From NCBI GenBank assembly GCA_029012165.1, contig JAQXLO010000239.1, forward strand, positions 1 through 10,507: 10,507 nucleotides of DNA. Reading direction: 5' to 3'. The position numbers and the translations under genes are program-made. This DNA comes from Oscillospiraceae bacterium (lineage in GTDB: Bacteria; Bacillota; Clostridia; Oscillospirales; Acutalibacteraceae). Below are positions 5,804 to 10,507 of this stretch, in pieces; position 1 is the stretch's first letter; the number at the start of each line of letters is the position of its first letter. The notes under the pieces were generated by a model, which was given only the letters and a program-made list of their open reading frames with translations, ran no database searches and was not told the DNA's origin.

Positions 5804-7555
5804 ATGCCGAACAAAATTGTCTATATCGACGAAACCCTTGGCGCCGCAGAGAACGCCTATGTCAGCAGCGCCTCCTACGCACAGGACGGCGTCACCGGTC
5901 TGGACGGCAATTTTTTCTCCGAGAGGAGCCAAAGTGGCGTGCTTTCCTTTGAGGGGGAAGGGATGCCAACGATATACGGAAAAAACAGGCAAGTGTACCA
6001 AGACGAGGAATTTGGTTTTATTTCCAAGGAGTGCGCAGATGAAGCAGGGCGGTTGACCGAAACGAATTTGCCCATTTACTTCAAAAGCGAAATGACCTAT
6101 TCCGGCAACTGGATACATCTTGTTTTCGCAGAAAACACGAGCGCAGCATACACCGTATCTTTTTACAGCGGCGGAAAGTTTATCAATGCGTTCTCCACCG
6201 ACACGGATCGCACGCCTGGAGCGCTCTACGCCCCGGTTCGCAACTTCGATTTTATTCGTATTCAATTTACAAAAACGGATCCGCTCTCCTTTGTAAAACT
6301 GAAATGTGTTCTGTTTTACAAAAAAATCATCATCGAAGATTTTGAAAGCCTCAACACGTTCCAAAAGGTATACCCGTTTTGCGACGATGTGGCTGTCGGC
6401 TCCATGGAAGCAACTTTCCGGCAATCGGAGAATCTGCAGCTGCTCGCCAACCAAAAGCTCCTGCTGTACCACAACGAGGTGCTGATCGGAACATACTATC
6501 TGGAAAGCTACACGAAGGAAGCAGACGACGTATATTCCATAAAGGCCGTGGATGCGATCGGCAAGATGGAGAACGAGACGGACTACGGAGCCTTTGTGGG
6601 AAGCCTGCAAAGCGTAACGCTTGGAAACCTGTTCTCGGGGGAAGAAACCAAAGTGGAGTTCGACTACCCGCAAAACCAGCCGATAGCACCTGCTCGAACG
6701 CACCTATCCCCCGAAACGTCGGAGGACGTATACGGTTCATTTTATAAACAAATGGACGGGCAAACAGGGTTGTACAACCGCAGGACGACCCTCTGCCACG
6801 TTTCTTTTGCTACACAGCAAATGGTCTGTGCAGATGCACAGGGACGGATTCGTTTTATTCGCCCGGATTATTTCAATCTTCCATCGTACACGATCAAGTA
6901 TATTGGGGAGGACAGGATTATCGGCAATGCGAAAGTGTCCAACCACAGCGAGGTCACCGGCGTTGTCGTATACAGGCGCAGACTGCGCAACCGTGGCAAT
7001 GCCGCCGGGACAAAGCAGGATCACTCCTCCGGCGCCATCAATGACGCCATGAAAAAGGTCGTTGTGCCGTTAAACCCAAACGTCAGCTATCCGGGAGCAG
7101 TCCAGGTTACCTACATCAAAACAGCGGACACAGACAACATACAGTACAGTGTTTACCCCGGCGCAGTCGTGATCGAGTACGACAACTGCAGCACATCGTA
7201 CACGATTAAGAGGGAACCGTATGAGGAAACACAGGACGCCTACGAAAAAAAGGAATCCGTGGCATACGGAAGCAAGGAAAACGTGGTGGAATACAATGGG
7301 TATGACATCTTTGCCCGTGGGATCGACAGCGAAAAAGTCATGCGTGACTTCATCGACTACCTTTTCGACCGGCACAAGCAAAATACACGATATGTTGAAG
7401 CCGAAATCATCCTGAACGGCAACGATTTTGTCGTGGGCGATATGGTGAGAATTGTCACGAAGTATAACGGCGACATTGTCGGGTTAATCACCGAGATGGA
7501 CACGACCATCGGCTATAACAGCATGACGGCAAAGGTGGTGATCGAACAGTGGTAA
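5804..7555 (+). CDS. Tail hub protein (gp27-like / Tal-type, no enzyme domain)
   Basis: The protein has 583 residues, from ATG 5804 to TAA. The N-terminal part (about 1-190) is beta-rich; residues about 93-190, with FVFAEN-like strands and IRIQFTKTD, resemble a jelly-roll or carbohydrate-module insert. The hub core begins near C193: VGSMEATFRQSEN, LLLYHNEVLIGTYYLESYTK, VYSIKAVDAIGKMENETDYG (about 197-265). This matches the family pattern in which a 'GTFYV' strand is followed by 'Y.I.A.D.IG'. A later block, RRTTLCHVSFATQQMVCADA followed by GRIRFIRPDY (326 onward), is also typical. The C-terminus ends with GDMVRIVTKYNGDIVGLITE. The hub closes the tube and anchors the baseplate. Unlike many Tal proteins there is no C-terminal peptidase. 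It overlaps the next gene by 7 bp. Confidence 0.83.
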   Translation: MPNKIVYIDETLGAAENAYVSSASYAQDGVTGLDGNFFSERSQSGVLSFEGEGMPTIYGKNRQVYQDEEFGFISKECADEAGRLTETNLPIYFKSEMTYSGNWIHLVFAENTSAAYTVSFYSGGKFINAFSTDTDRTPGALYAPVRNFDFIRIQFTKTDPLSFVKLKCVLFYKKIIIEDFESLNTFQKVYPFCDDVAVGSMEATFRQSENLQLLANQKLLLYHNEVLIGTYYLESYTKEADDVYSIKAVDAIGKMENETDYGAFVGSLQSVTLGNLFSGEETKVEFDYPQNQPIAPARTHLSPETSEDVYGSFYKQMDGQTGLYNRRTTLCHVSFATQQMVCADAQGRIRFIRPDYFNLPSYTIKYIGEDRIIGNAKVSNHSEVTGVVVYRRRLRNRGNAAGTKQDHSSGAINDAMKKVVVPLNPNVSYPGAVQVTYIKTADTDNIQYSVYPGAVVIEYDNCSTSYTIKREPYEETQDAYEKKESVAYGSKENVVEYNGYDIFARGIDSEKVMRDFIDYLFDRHKQNTRYVEAEIILNGNDFVVGDMVRIVTKYNGDIVGLITEMDTTIGYNSMTAKVVIEQW

Positions 7556-9351
7556 TCGACGAAAACGAGCAGATCATATATACAGATGAATCATCGAATC
7601 TTATAACAATCATTGTAACCGGCAGAGAGCTCCCGTACGACAATACGAAGATCCTCGAATATGGAGATTATGGCTGCTATGTTTTTGCTCTTAATGTGTA
7701 TGCCAAGAAAAAAAGTAAAGCGGCTTTACTCCCTTACTATAAAAAACCATTCCGATTCCGTGGCACTTATTATCAAAACACATCCAAAATAAACGGAAAT
7801 GTTGATAACGATACCACTTTTTCAGTCGGCGGAACAATAGATCTCACGGATATAGCTGTCGGAGAAATAAAATGTATCGACACAAAAGTGTTTTATATCA
7901 GAGACGTCCGTGATCCTTTCTCGTGGATAGGCGGTTCGCAAAAACCGATAACCGGCGATTTTGATGTGTTTTTTGAAATAGGAAGCGATAGAATCAAGAG
8001 CAATAACGTGCACATCGCATACAAAGAGAAAAAGCCATATGCGTCTATAAGCGTATCCAATACGAAACAACATCAATGCGATGTGTGTGCGTATGTGTCG
8101 TACATCGACGAGAAGCTGAAGCATCCGTATGACGAGATACACTACGAAATCTATCTGAACACTTCCAGAACCCCGATTATACAAGGGACAACAAGCCAAA
8201 GCCGAAGCGACCCTCTTAAAATCGAACAGACGATAGCGCTCCCGAAAAGCAATGAGAATTATACGGTTTCCGTCGTGGCCTACTTCAACTACTGGAACAG
8301 CAAAGAGACTTTGCAATCATGCGCTTTTCACACCTTGCCGATATATATCAGCTCGTTCGACTTAAGTGATGTTGTCGTCAACGAAAACGAAAGCGTGTCC
8401 GTTGTACCAAACGCAGTGTTGCCGAGCGATCATGATATTGGCCTGTACACGATGCAGTCAGACAACAAAGCGCTCGCTACATTTTCGGGAAAAATTCTGT
8501 ATGGGAAGCAGAAAGGCACCGGTACATACACCGCATATGCGCAGGACGGCGGCGGTGCATCGACTACCGCACAGTTTACCGTCAAGCGGTATGCGTCTGA
8601 TATCGTGCTGAACCGATACGAACTGCGCATTGCACCGGGCGAAACCTTCCAAATAAGCACCACTGTCCTGCCGACCGGGTCTACGGATGACGAGGAGGGG
8701 ACAACGGCGAAAAAAATGTACACGTCGTCCAACCCTGCGATATGCACCGTATCGGAAACGGGTCTGATCACAGCGCTGGCTGCATCTGAGGAGGATTCCG
8801 CCGTGCAAGCAGCGCAAGAGACCGAGAACGGCGACATCGGCGACATCGAGACAGAAGAAGATGTCGGCGCAGGAGCTGCAAAGGAATGCACCATTACCGT
8901 TACGCTGATCTCGGAAAGACCAAACAAGTCTATCTCCAAAACGATTAACGTCACCGTCACAGACGCCATACAATGGACGACTTTGCAGGTGCCGGACTTC
9001 GTTACTTGGATGTGGCTGGATGATTATGTGGACAACCTTAAAATCCTGAAAGAGCATATCAATCTGTATATACAGAAAAACCAGCTCTCCATCGGAGAGA
9101 TCGAAGAGCTGGAACAGGTGGAAACCTATGACCATGAAGCGACACCGATCGCAAAAATCGGAACCGTGCTGGATCAACTCGAACGGAACATTACCACTAT
9201 TTACGGCAAAATGGAGACGATAAACAAGGCAATCACAAAAAAGTATTACGGCTCTGTTTCTTGGACATCCGGCACAAAGGATGTGAGATCATATGTCAAA
9301 AGATGGGTAGACTTTGCCAACGATTGCTACGCATGGCTATTATTTAATTAA
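7549..9351 (+). CDS. Baseplate protein with bacterial Ig-like (Big_2) domains
   Basis: The 600-residue protein starts at GTG 7549, 7 bp inside the hub gene, with AGGTGGT at 7533-7539. Residues 1-265 are beta-rich and I do not recognise them. Residues about 267-349 look like a degenerate Ig-like domain. Residues 350-472 form a clearer Big_2-type domain: SDIVLNRYELRIAPGETFQI, SSNPAICTVSETGLITAL, then TITVTLI and INVTVTD strands. That domain is interrupted at about 413-446 by an acidic low-complexity insert. The C-terminal part (473-600) is helical and Trp-rich, with RWVDFANDCYAWLLFN at the very end, perhaps an anchor. Ig-like domains in phage tails often bind surface sugars weakly or act as spacers. 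The first third is markedly AT-rich compared with its neighbours. A structural role is likely; the exact role is unknown. Confidence 0.75.
   Translation: MVIDENEQIIYTDESSNLITIIVTGRELPYDNTKILEYGDYGCYVFALNVYAKKKSKAALLPYYKKPFRFRGTYYQNTSKINGNVDNDTTFSVGGTIDLTDIAVGEIKCIDTKVFYIRDVRDPFSWIGGSQKPITGDFDVFFEIGSDRIKSNNVHIAYKEKKPYASISVSNTKQHQCDVCAYVSYIDEKLKHPYDEIHYEIYLNTSRTPIIQGTTSQSRSDPLKIEQTIALPKSNENYTVSVVAYFNYWNSKETLQSCAFHTLPIYISSFDLSDVVVNENESVSVVPNAVLPSDHDIGLYTMQSDNKALATFSGKILYGKQKGTGTYTAYAQDGGGASTTAQFTVKRYASDIVLNRYELRIAPGETFQISTTVLPTGSTDDEEGTTAKKMYTSSNPAICTVSETGLITALAASEEDSAVQAAQETENGDIGDIETEEDVGAGAAKECTITVTLISERPNKSISKTINVTVTDAIQWTTLQVPDFVTWMWLDDYVDNLKILKEHINLYIQKNQLSIGEIEELEQVETYDHEATPIAKIGTVLDQLERNITTIYGKMETINKAITKKYYGSVSWTSGTKDVRSYVKRWVDFANDCYAWLLFN
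8830..8847 (+). repeat. 9-bp tandem duplication (GGCGACATC x2)
   Basis: GGCGACATC occurs twice in direct tandem at 8830-8838 and 8839-8847. It is in frame and encodes GDIGDI (residues 428-433) inside the acidic insert of the Ig-like domain. This looks like simple expansion in a flexible loop. Confidence 0.85.
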
Positions 9352-9373
9352 ATATATAAATATAGGAGAAAAA

Positions 9374-10507
9374 ATGACTGACATACACATTATCTTTGAC
9401 GGAGACAATATCACATTACCTAACGGCTACAACCTCGGCGTGCAGGGAGAGCACAACGCTGTACAGCTTGTCATCACCTTGCCGGATAGCATGGTGCAGG
9501 ACATGAGCTACCATGTCGTGACGCTTGGCGGTGTGCAATCCGCTATCATCACCGATGCGGCGGAAAATGTGGACGGCGCATACAGGTCTGGCAATACAAT
9601 CTATATGCCTCTGACAGCCGCCTACACCAAGTCGTGCAATGTGGATTTGACAGTCACGGCGTACCGTCAGATCGGCAGTGTGCCGACCGTGGTAGACAAG
9701 ACACCGACTGTGTACGGACTGCGCTTTTCCGCATCCGCAGGTGATGCGGTGGACATCCCGGGCGGACTGGTGGCACAGGTTGCGGATATTACCAAAACAC
9801 AGCACACCCACCCCAACAAGCCAACGCTGGACAGGTTGACAGAGGCGGACGGGGTGCTGTATCTGGACGGCAAGCGGCTGGACGGTGTAATTGTCTGGCC
9901 GATCCAAAAAGACCCGGTCATCCCTGCACAGCCGGACGGCACACTGCTGTACACGGTCTACGGCGAGGACGGGCTGATGAACTCCGACCCGTATCTTGTG
10001 GAGATACAAGGCTTAATTTACAAAAAGCCTGCGCCGTGGAAACCCGGGCAGCTGTGGGTGTGTCGTAGCGGGATTTGGTATCTCCTAACATCGGAAAGCA
10101 ATACAAATTTCGACCCGAGCGAGGTGTATGAAGGCGGCGATATCATTGAAGGTGGCGATGACAATAATGTTTGGGCTCCTGCGCCTCTCCCTGACGAGGG
10201 CGGTGGCGCAGACACGGACGATGTGGTGCTGCTGCCCATGGGCGAGCCACTGCACTTGATTGCCCGTGCGGATTTCGGCAGTGCGCCCATGTATGCCATG
10301 GAATCCTTCATCCGGCAGAACGACCCGAAGTACGACTTCTATGTGGACGGTGCGGACGGTACACGGATCCGCATGGTATGCAACGGCGTTAGCGTGTTCG
10401 ATGTGGAAGTGAACGGTACCGGCTATGAATTCGGCGCCGTCGAACTGCCGGAAACCTTTACCGTCACTTCGGTGAACGGGTACGCTTCCATAGAGGAGCT
10501 GCCTGCG
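9374..10507 (+). CDS. BppU-like baseplate / fibre protein (3'-truncated)
   Basis: The frame is open from ATG 9374 to the right edge without a stop (378 codons seen). TAGGAG at 9363-9368 precedes the start. Residues 1-125 resemble the N-terminal domain of upper baseplate proteins (BppU type): FDGDNITLPNGYNLGVQGEH, then VQLVITLPDSM, MPLTAAYTKS and VYGLRFSAS. An HTHPNKPTLDRLTEADG segment followed by LYLDGKRL (residues 144-169) is a motif seen in many Firmicutes baseplate and fibre proteins. Next come a beta-rich part with LWVCRSGIWYLL, an acidic Gly/Asp linker at 250-283 containing two EGGD units, and another beta-rich part. It is probably the adaptor carrying receptor-binding subunits. The C-terminus is outside the window, so length and tip domain are unknown. 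Confidence 0.78.
   Translation, partial: MTDIHIIFDGDNITLPNGYNLGVQGEHNAVQLVITLPDSMVQDMSYHVVTLGGVQSAIITDAAENVDGAYRSGNTIYMPLTAAYTKSCNVDLTVTAYRQIGSVPTVVDKTPTVYGLRFSASAGDAVDIPGGLVAQVADITKTQHTHPNKPTLDRLTEADGVLYLDGKRLDGVIVWPIQKDPVIPAQPDGTLLYTVYGEDGLMNSDPYLVEIQGLIYKKPAPWKPGQLWVCRSGIWYLLTSESNTNFDPSEVYEGGDIIEGGDDNNVWAPAPLPDEGGGADTDDVVLLPMGEPLHLIARADFGSAPMYAMESFIRQNDPKYDFYVDGADGTRIRMVCNGVSVFDVEVNGTGYEFGAVELPETFTVTSVNGYASIEELPA

Noticed and set aside
5771..6703. Antisense open frame of 310 codons opposite the hub gene
   Set aside because: It lies wholly opposite a well-supported gene in a one-strand operon, has no convincing ribosome binding site, and its protein shows no family-like pattern. It is a shadow of the forward codon usage.
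9325..9373. AT-rich stretch before the BppU-like gene as a promoter (TTGCTA, then TATAAATATA)
   Set aside because: The spacing between the -35-like and -10-like elements is poor, most of it is inside the preceding gene, and the operon reads through. A plain AT-rich ribosome landing zone explains it.
1..10507. Defence system, toxin-antitoxin, CRISPR, diversity-generating repeat or other cargo
   Set aside because: Every stretch of the window is accounted for by tail genes. I saw no reverse transcriptase, template/variable repeat pair, spaced palindromic repeats or non-phage gene on either strand.

Overview
The window is one continuous stretch of tail-morphogenesis genes from a long-tailed (siphovirus-like) phage or prophage. 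All ten genes are on the + strand and packed head to tail, with 4-7 bp overlaps or gaps of tens of bases at most. The strong AAGGAGG-type ribosome binding sites, GTG and TTG starts, and protein families point to a host in the Bacillota (Firmicutes), probably a gut-type Clostridia or Negativicutes. The host level is inference: there is no integrase, tRNA or chromosomal flank to anchor it. UGA, UAA and UAG all appear as ordinary gene ends, so the code looks standard.

Layout: (1) 1-1157, head-tail joining genes: the 3' part of a connector-like protein, a Minor_capsid_2-like protein and a probable tail terminator. (2) 1161-1799, the major tail tube protein, followed at 1805-1834 by a strong hairpin with a short U run. 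(3) 1856-2853, the tail assembly chaperone pair, the second member belonging to the phage Gp15 family. (4) 2866-5370, an 834-residue tape measure protein with a long repeat-built helical region and a membrane-type hydrophobic hairpin. (5) 5383-7555, a small tail-tip protein and a 583-residue tail hub. (6) 7549 to the right edge, two baseplate or host-contact proteins, one with bacterial Ig-like domains and one with a BppU-like N-terminus that runs off the window.

The genes are in tail assembly order. The terminator and connectors finish the tube at the head end, the tube protein polymerises around the tape measure with the chaperones' help, and the tip, hub and baseplate proteins start the tail and contact the host. 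Lysis genes and the receptor-binding tip would be expected further right.

I found no defence system, mobile element, CRISPR array, RNA gene or other non-phage cargo. The best second looks are a roughly 33-residue repeat in the tape measure, a perfectly phased A_AAA_AAC slippery site separated from the downstream chaperone frame by a single UGA, an Ig-like domain split by an acidic insert, and a sharp drop in GC at the start of the Ig-domain gene.
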